A DNA stretch of 64,000 nucleotides, from the NCBI RefSeq assembly GCF_900583165.1, contig NZ_UTKY01000001.1, positions 124,001-188,000 of the forward strand, written 5' to 3'. Below the pieces are notes generated by a model. The model made no database searches. It worked only from the letters and a program-made list of their open reading frames with translations, and was not told the origin of the DNA. This document shows positions 34,006 through 41,532 of this stretch, one piece after another. Every line of letters starts with the position of its first letter. Within the stretch, counting starts at the first letter, position 1. The DNA is from Pseudomonas viridiflava (lineage in GTDB: Bacteria > Pseudomonadota > Gammaproteobacteria > Pseudomonadales > Pseudomonadaceae). A program made the position numbers and the translations under genes.

Positions 34006-34649
34006 TGCTCGCCCCGGTAATTCCCCTGCGGCCCGTGATTCGCCAGTCGTTTGGTGAAACCCCGCTGGCCCTGTCCGACATCCTGGAGGACGGCGTCAAC
34101 CTGGCGCTCTGGCAGCGCCAGTTGCCGCTGCATATCGCCGAGTTTGGCGCCTTGTTAGTGGCGCTCAATGAGCCGTTGGCCGATTCGATGGTGATTGAAC
34201 TCAATAGCGAAGACGCGGAGCCGAACTTGCAAGGTTTGGCGGTCAGTTGCAGCGATCTTGAAGGCTATGAAGGGTTCATCGCCGATGTGTCGTGGCTGGT
34301 CAGCGCGTTCGCCTGCCTGCTGGGCGCCAAGCGCATCGGTGTGCGCCTGCGCTTGCTAGACAAGGCCATGTGCCCGCGTTTTCACGTCGACCATGTGCCG
34401 GTGCGGCTGATCACCACCTACGCAGGCATTGGCAGCCAATGGCTGCGTGAAGGTGTGATGGACCGTCGCAAGTTGAGTCAGCCGGACGCGGAACCCAATG
34501 AACGCATCGAGCAGATCCACTGCGGCGAGGTAGCCCTTCTCAAAGGCACCAAGTGGCATGGCAACGAAGGCTACGGCCTGATCCACCGCTCGCCAGCGTT
34601 GAAGGCCGATGAACGCCGCTTGATCCTGACACTGGATTGGCTCGCATAA
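34005..34649 (+). CDS. DUF1826 protein of the Zur regulon
   Basis: 214 residues, DUF1826. Characteristic parts are SWLVSAFACLLGAKRIGVRLRLLDKAMCPRFHVDHVPVRLITTY and IHCGEVALLKGTKWHG. Conserved cysteine and histidines (CPRFHVDH) resemble a metal-binding site. The family always accompanies ZigA-type GTPases and is Zur-controlled in pseudomonads, but its activity is not established. Its fold looks related to Fe(II)/2-oxoglutarate-like cupins by the HxD arrangement; that is only my impression. Start and zigA stop share one base. Confidence 0.88.
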   Translation: MLAPVIPLRPVIRQSFGETPLALSDILEDGVNLALWQRQLPLHIAEFGALLVALNEPLADSMVIELNSEDAEPNLQGLAVSCSDLEGYEGFIADVSWLVSAFACLLGAKRIGVRLRLLDKAMCPRFHVDHVPVRLITTYAGIGSQWLREGVMDRRKLSQPDAEPNERIEQIHCGEVALLKGTKWHGNEGYGLIHRSPALKADERRLILTLDWLA

Positions 34650-34692
34650 CCGCGTAGGATCTAGCGCTCTACACGGTCTGAATGATGCCCCC

Positions 34693-35655
34693 ATGCTGCA
34701 GAACATTCCCACCCACGTGATTGCCGGGCCTTTGGGTGCCGGCAAGACCAGCCTGATCAAGCACCTGCTCGCTCAACGCCCGGCCAACGAGCGTTGGGCC
34801 GTGTTGATCAATGAGTTTGGGCAGATCGGCCTGGATGCGGCGTTGCTCACGTTGGACGACGACGGCATTGCCCTGGGCGAAGTAGCCGGTGGCTGCCTCT
34901 GCTGTGTGAATGGTGCACCCTTCCAGGTAGGCCTGGGCCGCCTACTGCGTAAGGCCAAGCCGAATCGATTGTTTATCGAGCCCTCGGGCCTCGGCCATCC
35001 GGCGCAATTGCTTAAACAGTTGCGAGAAGCCCCTTGGGAGACGGTGCTTGCGGTTCAGCCCTGTGTGATGGTGTTGGATGCCCAGGCTTTGGCGGCGGGC
35101 AAACCGTTGCCGCAAGCCCAGCAGCAAGCACTGGCCAGTGCGGGGTTGTTGGTGCTGAACAAGGATGAGGCGCTGGATGCCACACAGCGCGAGGCTGTCG
35201 AACGACTGTTGCCCGATTGCCCGCTTTATTGGACCCGCCAGGCCCAACTGCCGCTGGAACACTTACCAGGCTTGAAGGCGCAGGCTGGTGTCGCTGTGGA
35301 TAACTTCGTGGTGCCCAAAGGTCTGGCGCAAATGTCGGCGATCTGGAGCGATCCCACGCTGCCTATCTGCTTGAGTCAGGGGCAGGAAGATGGCTGGAGC
35401 ATTGGCTGGCGCTGGCACCCGAGCCAGCAATTCGACGCTTTACGTCTTCAAACGTGGCTCACAAGCCTTGAGTGGCGCCGCGCCAAACTGGTTATCCACA
35501 GCGCCGCAGGCTGGGTGTCCGCCAACGCTGTGGATAACAGCCCACTCGCCTGGCAACCCAGCGAATGGCGCCGCGATTCACGTATCGAATTGATCTTCAG
35601 CGCACCCCAGGACGTGGCCGCGTTACAGGCCGCATTGGCAGCCTGTCGTCAGTGA
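34693..35655 (+). CDS. Second G3E-family GTPase (COG0523, CobW-like)
   Basis: 320 residues with P-loop GPLGAGKTSLIKH at about 10-22, CxCC metal motif GGCLCCVNGAP, EPSGLGHP, and NKDE as guanine-binding motif. It is shorter than ZigA, having a reduced C-terminal domain with no histidine-rich tail. It lies 43 bases after the DUF1826 gene on the same strand, so it is probably the third gene of the Zur-controlled operon. Two G3E GTPases in one operon suggest different client proteins or different metals. Three exact DnaA-box 9-mers lie within it. Confidence 0.9.
   Translation: MLQNIPTHVIAGPLGAGKTSLIKHLLAQRPANERWAVLINEFGQIGLDAALLTLDDDGIALGEVAGGCLCCVNGAPFQVGLGRLLRKAKPNRLFIEPSGLGHPAQLLKQLREAPWETVLAVQPCVMVLDAQALAAGKPLPQAQQQALASAGLLVLNKDEALDATQREAVERLLPDCPLYWTRQAQLPLEHLPGLKAQAGVAVDNFVVPKGLAQMSAIWSDPTLPICLSQGQEDGWSIGWRWHPSQQFDALRLQTWLTSLEWRRAKLVIHSAAGWVSANAVDNSPLAWQPSEWRRDSRIELIFSAPQDVAALQAALAACRQ
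35491..35538. repeat. 12-base inverted repeat of GTTATCCACAGC inside the G3E gene
   Basis: GTTATCCACAGC at 35491-35502 and its perfect reverse complement at 35527-35538 are separated by 24 bases. A third copy in reverse orientation is at 35293-35304. Each holds the DnaA consensus TTATCCACA. Confidence 0.7.
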
Positions 35656-36044
35656 CGATTCTTGCTGGCGTGGTCTTGGCGCCACTGGCTTAGCTCGATC
35701 ACATCGGCGCTGGGCAGGGGCGTCTTGATCTCGAACGGGTAGGGCGCCAGTTCGATCTGCGCGCTATGGGCGCCAAACTGGGTGATCGTCCCCGGGTGGC
35801 GGGCTTCGCCGGTCACGGTGAATTCAAAGTTGTAGATGCGCGCCAGGCGGCGCCGACCCTTGGCATCCTTTACAAAACCGATGCGCTTGAGCGCGACGGC
35901 ACCGTCCAGCAGTTCGATGTCGAGCTTGGCGCAATGCTGCTTGACCCGCTCCAACGCACGCTCGCGCAGGCCGTGGTTGTGCCACACCCAGGCAGCGCCG
36001 GTGGCCAGCAGCATCAACACGAAGATGTTTCCCAGGGTCAGCAT
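35649..36044 (-). CDS. DUF3301 family membrane-anchored protein
   Basis: 131 residues. One N-terminal membrane helix (MLTLGNIFVLMLLATGAAWVW) is followed by HNHGLRERALERVKQHCAKLDIELLDGAVAL and a strand-rich soluble part with RLARIYNFEFTVTG, which matches DUF3301. Function is unknown. The frame stays open to 36344, but residues before this ATG lack homology-like character and would run into the pdxY gene on the other strand. The 3' end overlaps the G3E gene by seven bases. Confidence 0.87.
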   Translation of the reverse strand: MLTLGNIFVLMLLATGAAWVWHNHGLRERALERVKQHCAKLDIELLDGAVALKRIGFVKDAKGRRRLARIYNFEFTVTGEARHPGTITQFGAHSAQIELAPYPFEIKTPLPSADVIELSQWRQDHASKNRH

Positions 36045-36161
36045 GCGAAAAACTCCAACAAAGTGAGCGCAGCTTAACTGCGTCGCCGGTCTGTCGTACA
36101 GGCTGCGTTTAGTCGCATACTGCGCGGCCAGAAATTCAATGGTTTTACGGAAATCTCCCGC

Positions 36162-37034
36162 ATGAAACGCACACCTCATCTGCTTGCGATCCAGTCTCAT
36201 GTGGTCTTCGGCCACGCCGGGAACAGCGCCGCCGTATTCCCCATGCAGCGTGTCGGCGTGAACGTGTGGCCGCTGAACACGGTGCAGTTCTCCAACCACA
36301 CCCAGTATGGACAGTGGGCGGGGGAAGTGTTGGCGCCGCAGCAAATTCCTGCGTTAGTGGAAGGGATTGCTGTTATCGGCGAGCTGGGCAACTGCGACGC
36401 GGTCTTGTCTGGTTACCTGGGCAGTGCCGATCAGGGGCGGGCGATTCTTACTGGTGTGGCGCGCATCAAGGCCACCAACCCCAAGGCCTTGTACCTGTGC
36501 GACCCGGTGATGGGCCATCCGGAAAAAGGCTGCATCGTGCCTCAGGAAGTCAGTGACTTTTTGCTGGATGAAGCGGTGGCCATGGCTGACTTCCTGTGCC
36601 CCAACCAACTGGAGTTGGACAGCTTTGCCGGGCGCAAGCCGCAGTCGCTGTTCGACTGCCTGGCCATGGCCAAGGCGCTGCTGGCACGGGGGCCAAAGGC
36701 GGTGTTGGTCAAGCACTTGGATTATCCGGGCAAGTTGCCGGAGGGCTTTGAGATGTTGCTGGTGACGGCTGATGGCAGCTGGCATTTGCGTCGGCCGCTG
36801 TTGGCGTTTCCGCGTCAGCCGGTGGGGGTGGGGGATTTGACCTCGGGGCTGTTCCTGGCGCGGGTGCTGCTGGGGGATAGCCTGGTGGCGGCCTTTGAAT
36901 TCACCGCAGCGGCGGTGCATGAAGTACTGCTGGAGACTCAGGCGTGTGCCAGTTACGAGCTGGAACTGGTGCGGGCTCAGGACCGTATTGCCCATCCGCG
37001 TGTGCGGTTCGAAGCCACGCCGATCGGCCTATAA
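36162..37034 (+). CDS. pdxY: Pyridoxal kinase
   Basis: 290 residues of the PfkB/ribokinase-like pyridoxal kinase family. Visible are [20 protein letters not shown] at the N-terminus (substrate site), VDPVMGH-like [26 protein letters not shown], and the anion-hole [15 protein letters not shown] with the catalytic aspartate. It phosphorylates pyridoxal to pyridoxal 5'-phosphate in vitamin B6 salvage. Length and motifs match E. coli PdxY. It is divergent from the DUF3301 gene and followed by a REPIN. Confidence 0.95.
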   Translation: MKRTPHLLAIQSHVVFGHAGNSAAVFPMQRVGVNVWPLNTVQFSNHTQYGQWAGEVLAPQQIPALVEGIAVIGELGNCDAVLSGYLGSADQGRAILTGVARIKATNPKALYLCDPVMGHPEKGCIVPQEVSDFLLDEAVAMADFLCPNQLELDSFAGRKPQSLFDCLAMAKALLARGPKAVLVKHLDYPGKLPEGFEMLLVTADGSWHLRRPLLAFPRQPVGVGDLTSGLFLARVLLGDSLVAAFEFTAAAVHEVLLETQACASYELELVRAQDRIAHPRVRFEATPIGL

Positions 37035-37063
37035 ACACACAGATCTAAAATGTGGGCACAGTC

Positions 37064-37158
37064 AAATGTGGGAGGGGGCTTGCCCCCGATTGCGGTGTAT
37101 CAGTCACACATTTGTCGACTGACACACTGCAATCGGGGGCAAGCCCCCTCCCACATTT
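37064..37158. repeat. REPIN (TGTGGGAGGGGGC type)
   Basis: Two inverted REP arms, AAATGTGGGAGGGGGCTTGC and its reverse complement, enclose about 45 bases holding GATTGCGGTGT and a mirrored CACTGCAATC. It lies between the converging pdxY and thioesterase genes. Confidence 0.92.
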
Positions 37159-37190
37159 GATCCAGTTTTAATCCTGGGATTTTAAGCGCT

Positions 37191-37667
37191 TCAGCCCTTG
37201 ATTTCCTGATACCGCTTCTCCAGCTCCTGGCGAATTTGGCGGCGCTGTTGGGCCTGCACAAAGCGACGTTTATCTTCGCTGTTATGCGGCTGCAAAGGCG
37301 GTACGGCGGCCGGTTTGCGCTGGTCGTCCACGGCCACCATGGTGAAGAAGCAACTGTTGGTGTGGCGCACCGAGCGCTCGCGGATGTTCTCGGTCACCAC
37401 CTTGATACCCACCTCCATCGAGGTGTTGCCGGTGTAGTTGACCGATGCAAGGAAGGTCACCAACTCGCCCACATGGATCGGCTCGCGAAAAATTACCTGG
37501 TCTACGGACAATGTCACGACATAGCGACCGGCATAACGGCTGGCGCAGGCGTAGGCCACTTCGTCGAGGTACTTGAGCAGGGTGCCGCCGTGGACATTGC
37601 CAGAAAAGTTGGCCATATCAGGGGTCATCAGCACCGTCATCGACAGCTGGGCGTTTCCGGGTTCCAT
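37191..37667 (-). CDS. Acyl-CoA thioesterase (hot-dog fold, YciA/BACH type)
   Basis: 158 residues with one hot-dog domain: MTPDMANFSGNVHGGTLLKYLDEVAYACASRY holds the active-site region (N and HGG, then D), and NTSMEVGIKVVTENI and TNSCFFTMVAVDD follow. The C-terminal tail is highly charged (QRRQIRQELEKRYQEIKG). It would hydrolyse acyl-CoA to free acid and CoA, chain length unknown. An ATG eight codons upstream (37691) with a distant GAGGTG is an alternative start. Confidence 0.92.
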   Translation of the reverse strand: MEPGNAQLSMTVLMTPDMANFSGNVHGGTLLKYLDEVAYACASRYAGRYVVTLSVDQVIFREPIHVGELVTFLASVNYTGNTSMEVGIKVVTENIRERSVRHTNSCFFTMVAVDDQRKPAAVPPLQPHNSEDKRRFVQAQQRRQIRQELEKRYQEIKG

Positions 37668-37958
37668 AGCACACTCACGGGTTGTAGGCATTGGTTGGGG
37701 GGCACCTCTGCGGGTGCTGGAATCTTTGCTGCGCCTTCCTTAACGGGACGCCGGTAGGCGGCTTGCCGTCACGCGTGCACCGATCTGTTTCCATATATTG
37801 CACCGGCTTTCTGCCGGAAGTCGCGGTGTTAACCTGCAAAAGCCCATCTCAGGGCATTTCTTACGATTTCGGCAGACTTTTCCTTCCGCGCTTTGCGACT
37901 TTTCAAAGGCGCGCGCGGAAGTGGGAAAAGCGCCAGTACCCTCAAGGAGCCCCTCGCC

Positions 37959-39716
37959 ATGCACGCCATCAGCTTTATCCAGGACTTGGCCGTGATCATG
38001 TTGGTGGCAGGGGTGGTCACCATCCTCTTTCATCGGCTCAAGCAGCCGGTGGTGCTGGGCTACATCGTCGCCGGCTTTATTATTGGGCCGCACACGCCGC
38101 CGTTTGGCCTGATCCACGACGAAGACACCATCAAGACCCTCGCGGAGCTGGGGGTGATCTTTCTGATGTTCTGCCTGGGCCTGGAGTTCAGCCTGCGCAA
38201 GCTGTTCAAGGTCGGCGCCACGGCGTTTATCGCGGCGTTCCTGGAGATCATCCTGATGATCTGGATCGGCTACGAAATCGGCCAGTGGTTCGACTGGAAC
38301 ACCATGGACTCATTGTTCCTCGGTGCGATCCTGGCGATTTCCTCGACCACCATCATCGTCAAGGCCCTCAACGACCTGAAGATGAAAAACCAGCGCTTCG
38401 CCCAACTGATTTTTGGCGTGCTGATCGTTGAAGACATCCTCGGCATCGGCATCATCGCTTTGCTGTCGAGCATTGCCGTCAGCGGCACGGTCAGCTCTGG
38501 CGAGGTGTTCTCTACCGTCGGCAAGCTCTCGCTCTTCATGATCGTTGCATTGGTGATCGGCATCTTGCTGGTACCGCGCCTGCTGGCCTACGTGGCCAAG
38601 TTCGAAAGCAACGAGATGCTGCTGATAACCGTATTGGGCCTGTGCTTCGGCTTCTGCCTGCTGGTGGTCAAGCTGGAATACAGCATGGTGCTGGGCGCAT
38701 TCCTGATCGGCGCAATCATGGCCGAATCCAAGCAGTTGATTAAAATTGAGCGCTTGATCGAGCCGGTTCGCGACATGTTCAGTGCAATCTTTTTCGTGGC
38801 GATTGGCTTGATGATAGACCCGGCGATTTTGTTGCAATACGCCTGGCCGATTGCGGTAATCACCGTGGCGGTGGTGTTGGGCAAGATGTTGTCCTGCGGC
38901 CTGGGGGCGTTTATCGCCGGTAACGATGGCCGTACCTCGCTGCGCGTGGGCATGGGGCTGTCACAGATTGGTGAGTTTTCCTTCATCATCGCAGCGCTGG
39001 GGATGACCCTTCAGGTCACCAGCGACTTTCTCTACCCGGTGGCGGTGGCCGTTTCGGCGATCACCACGTTGCTCACGCCGTACCTGATTCGCGGTGCCGA
39101 CCCCTTGTCGTTAAAGATTGCGGCCCTGATGCCCAAGCGCATGAGCCGAGTGTTTGGCATGTATGGCGAATGGTTGCGCAGTATTCAACCGCAAGGCGAA
39201 GGCGCGATGCTGGCGTCGATGATCCGCAAGATCATCCTGCAAGTGGGGGTGAACCTGGCGTTGGTGGTGGCGATCTTCTTCACCGGCAGCTTTTTTGCGA
39301 AGCGTATTGGCGGCTACCTGGAGGGTTGGATCAGCGATCCAAGCTGGCAGAAGGCGTTGATCTGGGGCGGGGCGTTGCTGTTGTCGCTGCCATTTTTGAT
39401 TGCGGCGTATCGCAAACTCAAGGCGTTGTCGATGCTGCTGGCGGAGATGAGCGTGAAGCCGGAAATGGCCGGGCGCCATACCCAGCGCGTGCGGCGGGTG
39501 ATCGCGGAGTTGATCCCGATCCTGTCGCTGCTGGTGATCTTCCTGCTATTGGCAGCCTTGTCGGCCAGTATTCTGCCGACCAACAAGTTGCTGGTGCTGA
39601 TCGCCGTGGTCACGGCCGCGGTGGCGGCTGTGCTGTGGCGCTGGTTCATCCGCGTGCATACGCGGATGCAGGTCGCCTTGCTGGAGACACTGGATAACCA
39701 TAAGGATACGTTGTAG
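37959..39716 (+). CDS. Cation:proton antiporter (CPA2, KefB/YbaL-like) without RCK domain
   Basis: 585 residues with about 12 to 13 membrane helices of the Na+/H+ exchanger domain (LKQPVVLGYIVAGFIIGP, LGVIFLMFCLGLEFSLRKL, VEDILGIGIIALLSS) and then an extra membrane portion (IPILSLLVIFLLLAALSASILP). Unlike KefB or YbaL there is no C-terminal TrkA-N/RCK nucleotide-binding domain. The start at 37959 follows a clear AAGGAG; earlier in-frame starts have none. It probably exchanges potassium or sodium for protons. The stop codon TAG forms part of the REP arm that follows. Confidence 0.9.
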   Translation: MHAISFIQDLAVIMLVAGVVTILFHRLKQPVVLGYIVAGFIIGPHTPPFGLIHDEDTIKTLAELGVIFLMFCLGLEFSLRKLFKVGATAFIAAFLEIILMIWIGYEIGQWFDWNTMDSLFLGAILAISSTTIIVKALNDLKMKNQRFAQLIFGVLIVEDILGIGIIALLSSIAVSGTVSSGEVFSTVGKLSLFMIVALVIGILLVPRLLAYVAKFESNEMLLITVLGLCFGFCLLVVKLEYSMVLGAFLIGAIMAESKQLIKIERLIEPVRDMFSAIFFVAIGLMIDPAILLQYAWPIAVITVAVVLGKMLSCGLGAFIAGNDGRTSLRVGMGLSQIGEFSFIIAALGMTLQVTSDFLYPVAVAVSAITTLLTPYLIRGADPLSLKIAALMPKRMSRVFGMYGEWLRSIQPQGEGAMLASMIRKIILQVGVNLALVVAIFFTGSFFAKRIGGYLEGWISDPSWQKALIWGGALLLSLPFLIAAYRKLKALSMLLAEMSVKPEMAGRHTQRVRRVIAELIPILSLLVIFLLLAALSASILPTNKLLVLIAVVTAAVAAVLWRWFIRVHTRMQVALLETLDNHKDTL

Positions 39717-39811
39717 GAGCGAGCTTGCTCGCGAAGGTCGTTAACGATAACGCGGGAAACCTGACACCCAGTGGTGCTCTCAGGTTTCTCGCGAGCAAGC
39801 TCGCTCCTACA
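39712..39811. repeat. REPIN (GTAGGAGCGAGC type) starting in the antiporter stop codon
   Basis: TGTAGGAGCGAGCTTGCTCG and its reverse complement bound about 55 bases of centre. This arm sequence differs from the TGTGGGAGGGGGC type, so it is a second REP family. The first arm includes the stop codon of the upstream gene. Confidence 0.9.
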
Positions 39812-39817
39812 TGAGGT

Positions 39818-40225
39818 TCAGCTTTCGAGCCAGACATCCCGCGCCCAGTGCCACACCGATTCCCAGGTTTCTTCGGTGACGATTTCTTCTTCGCCAGACC
39901 ACAGCACCACGGTGCCGTCTTCTTCGACGCAGTAGTAGTCGTCGCCGTCCTGGCAGATTGGGATCAGGCTGCGGTCGACACCGGCATCCCAGGCGTTGGC
40001 GGCAACGTCCGGCAGGTAGGTATGGGACTGCGGGTCGGTGACGGTCACCGGCTCCAGGCTGCCATACACCACGTCGCTGACGGTCAGCAGGAATTCACGG
40101 AAGACAAACGGGATGTCGATGAACAGTTGTTCCTCGATCTCTACCAGTTGGTCTTCGTCGGGCAGTTCCAGAGGAACCGGGACCGGTTCGTTGGCTTCAC
40201 GCAATTGTTCGATGATTTCTTCCAC
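39818..40225 (-). CDS. SMI1/KNR4 family protein
   Basis: 135 residues, strongly acidic, with SMI1/KNR4 marks: EQLFIDIPFVFREFLLTVSDVVYG and DGDDYYCVEEDGTVVLWSGEE. Members often serve as immunity proteins against contact-dependent or secreted toxins, but this one stands alone with no toxin gene nearby, so a housekeeping role is equally possible. The Tim44-like gene ends 136 bases upstream on the same strand, with a terminator between. Confidence 0.85.
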   Translation of the reverse strand: MEEIIEQLREANEPVPVPLELPDEDQLVEIEEQLFIDIPFVFREFLLTVSDVVYGSLEPVTVTDPQSHTYLPDVAANAWDAGVDRSLIPICQDGDDYYCVEEDGTVVLWSGEEEIVTEETWESVWHWARDVWLES

Positions 40226-40306
40226 GGCCGGGATCCTCTTGCTAGATGGCGCGGTTTATAGGGGCGTTTTATACAGTAGCTCGCTATAAGTGCAACCGCG
40301 AAATAG

Positions 40307-40334
40307 AAAACCCCGGAACATGTCCGGGGTTTTG
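40307..40334 (-). terminator. Rho-independent terminator after the Tim44-like gene (bidirectional)
   Basis: AAAA CCCCGGA ACATG TCCGGGG TTTT: a seven-base perfect stem (40311-40317 with 40323-40329) flanked by A and T tracts, so it can stop transcription from either side. It lies 28 bases after the stop of the minus-strand Tim44-like gene. Confidence 0.9.
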
Positions 40335-40361
40335 GCTATTGCTGGGTCACACGTGCGGGTT

Positions 40362-41231
40362 TCAGCCGTTCTGGCGGATACCGGCTACCAGCCAAGGCTG
40401 GTTTTCGCCTTGTGGGCGCTCCATGTTCCAGCTCTCGCTGAACACTTCGCCCTGGTCGAAGCGCGAAGTCTTCGACACACCGCTGAAGGTCAGGGTGGCG
40501 ATGGTCTTGTCGGCGCGATCATCCACACCTTCGAGCTGTACGCGCAGGTCGTCGATGTAGGTCGACTGGAAGCCGTCGCCCAGGTCGGCACGCTCGCGCT
40601 TGAGGAACTCAAGCAGTTGCGGGGTCACGAACTCGGCGATCTTGTCCATTTCATTGGCGTCCCAGTGCTGCTGCAGGGACTGGAAGTGGCTGCGGGCCGC
40701 TTCAATGAAACGCTCTTCGTTGAACCAGGCCGGTGCGTTGATCACCGGGCGGGCTGCAGCAGGTGCTGCCGAACCACCGAAGATCGAGCCCATGGCTGGT
40801 TTTTGCTCGAACACTTCACGCTGCATTGGCGCGCCAGCGGGAGCCATGTGCTCCTGCTGCTTGCGGCGACGGGCGGCGATAAAGCGGAAGATCACAAACG
40901 CGATGACCGCCAGGATCAACATGTCGAAGATCTGCATGCCCTGGAAGCCGCCGCCCATGAACATGGAGGCGAGCAGGCCACCGGCGGCAATGCCGGCCAG
41001 AGGGCCCAACCAGCGCGAAGCACCGCCAGCCTTGGCAGCGGCGCCAGCAGCACCGGCTGCGCCTGCGGTAGCCGCAGCGCCGCCGGCACCGGCGGATGGA
41101 GCCATTTGGCTGGTCTGGTGAGTCGGTGCTGCACCGGAACTTTTGCCGCCACCAAAGCGTTTGGCGTTGGCGTCGAGGCTCATCGTCAAGCCGATGCACA
41201 ACGCCATGGCGATGCTAAGAAAACGTTTCAT
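40362..41231 (-). CDS. Tim44-like domain protein
   Basis: 289 residues. Signal-like segment MKRFLSIAMALCIGLTMSLDANA, then a low-complexity Gly/Ala-rich region (AGAGGAAATAGAAGAAGAAAK), a membrane part (LAGIAAGGLLASMFMGGG and MQIFDMLILAVIAFVIFRFIAARRR) and a C-terminal Tim44/mL45-like domain (WFNEERFIEAARSHFQSLQQHWDANEMDKIAEFVTPQLLEFLK). Bacterial members are inner-membrane proteins of uncertain role, perhaps in membrane protein assembly. I use the second ATG (41231), where the signal begins. Followed by a strong terminator. Confidence 0.9.
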   Translation of the reverse strand: MKRFLSIAMALCIGLTMSLDANAKRFGGGKSSGAAPTHQTSQMAPSAGAGGAAATAGAAGAAGAAAKAGGASRWLGPLAGIAAGGLLASMFMGGGFQGMQIFDMLILAVIAFVIFRFIAARRRKQQEHMAPAGAPMQREVFEQKPAMGSIFGGSAAPAAARPVINAPAWFNEERFIEAARSHFQSLQQHWDANEMDKIAEFVTPQLLEFLKRERADLGDGFQSTYIDDLRVQLEGVDDRADKTIATLTFSGVSKTSRFDQGEVFSESWNMERPQGENQPWLVAGIRQNG

Positions 41232-41421
41232 AAAGGGAATTCCCATTTGTGGATTGCACGCGCGCCATGTTGCACAGGTGTAGTGACAGTGGCTAGCGGC
41301 ATAATGTTTCGGGCTTTTGCGTAAGACCGATTCCGAAGGCTCTGTAGGACGTATTACAGATATTGGCCCGCGCTGGTTAAAAACAAGGGCGGGCCAATAA
41401 GCATCATGTTAAGCCGCCCTC

Positions 41422-41522
41422 TGTAGGAGCGAGCTTGCTCGCGAAAAATACCCAGGCAACGCGTTCATGCAGAATGTCCGCGTCATCGTTGGCGATTTTC
41501 GCGAGCAAGCTCGCTCCTACAG
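41422..41522. repeat. REPIN (GTAGGAGCGAGC type)
   Basis: TGTAGGAGCGAGCTTGCTCG and its reverse complement flank about 55 bases. It is the same family as the one at 39712. It occupies much of the 301-base gap between the Tim44-like and uvrD genes; the rest (41232-41421) shows no other clear feature. Confidence 0.9.
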
Positions 41523-41532
41523 TGGAAATGTT

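Noticed and set aside
37893..37958. N-terminal extension of the antiporter from 37893
   Set aside because: The extra residues are basic and unlike the family; AAGGAG precedes the ATG at 37959.
39818..40225. SMI1/KNR4 protein as part of a toxin-immunity pair
   Set aside because: No toxin, polymorphic-toxin tail or secretion gene lies next to it; neighbours are housekeeping genes.
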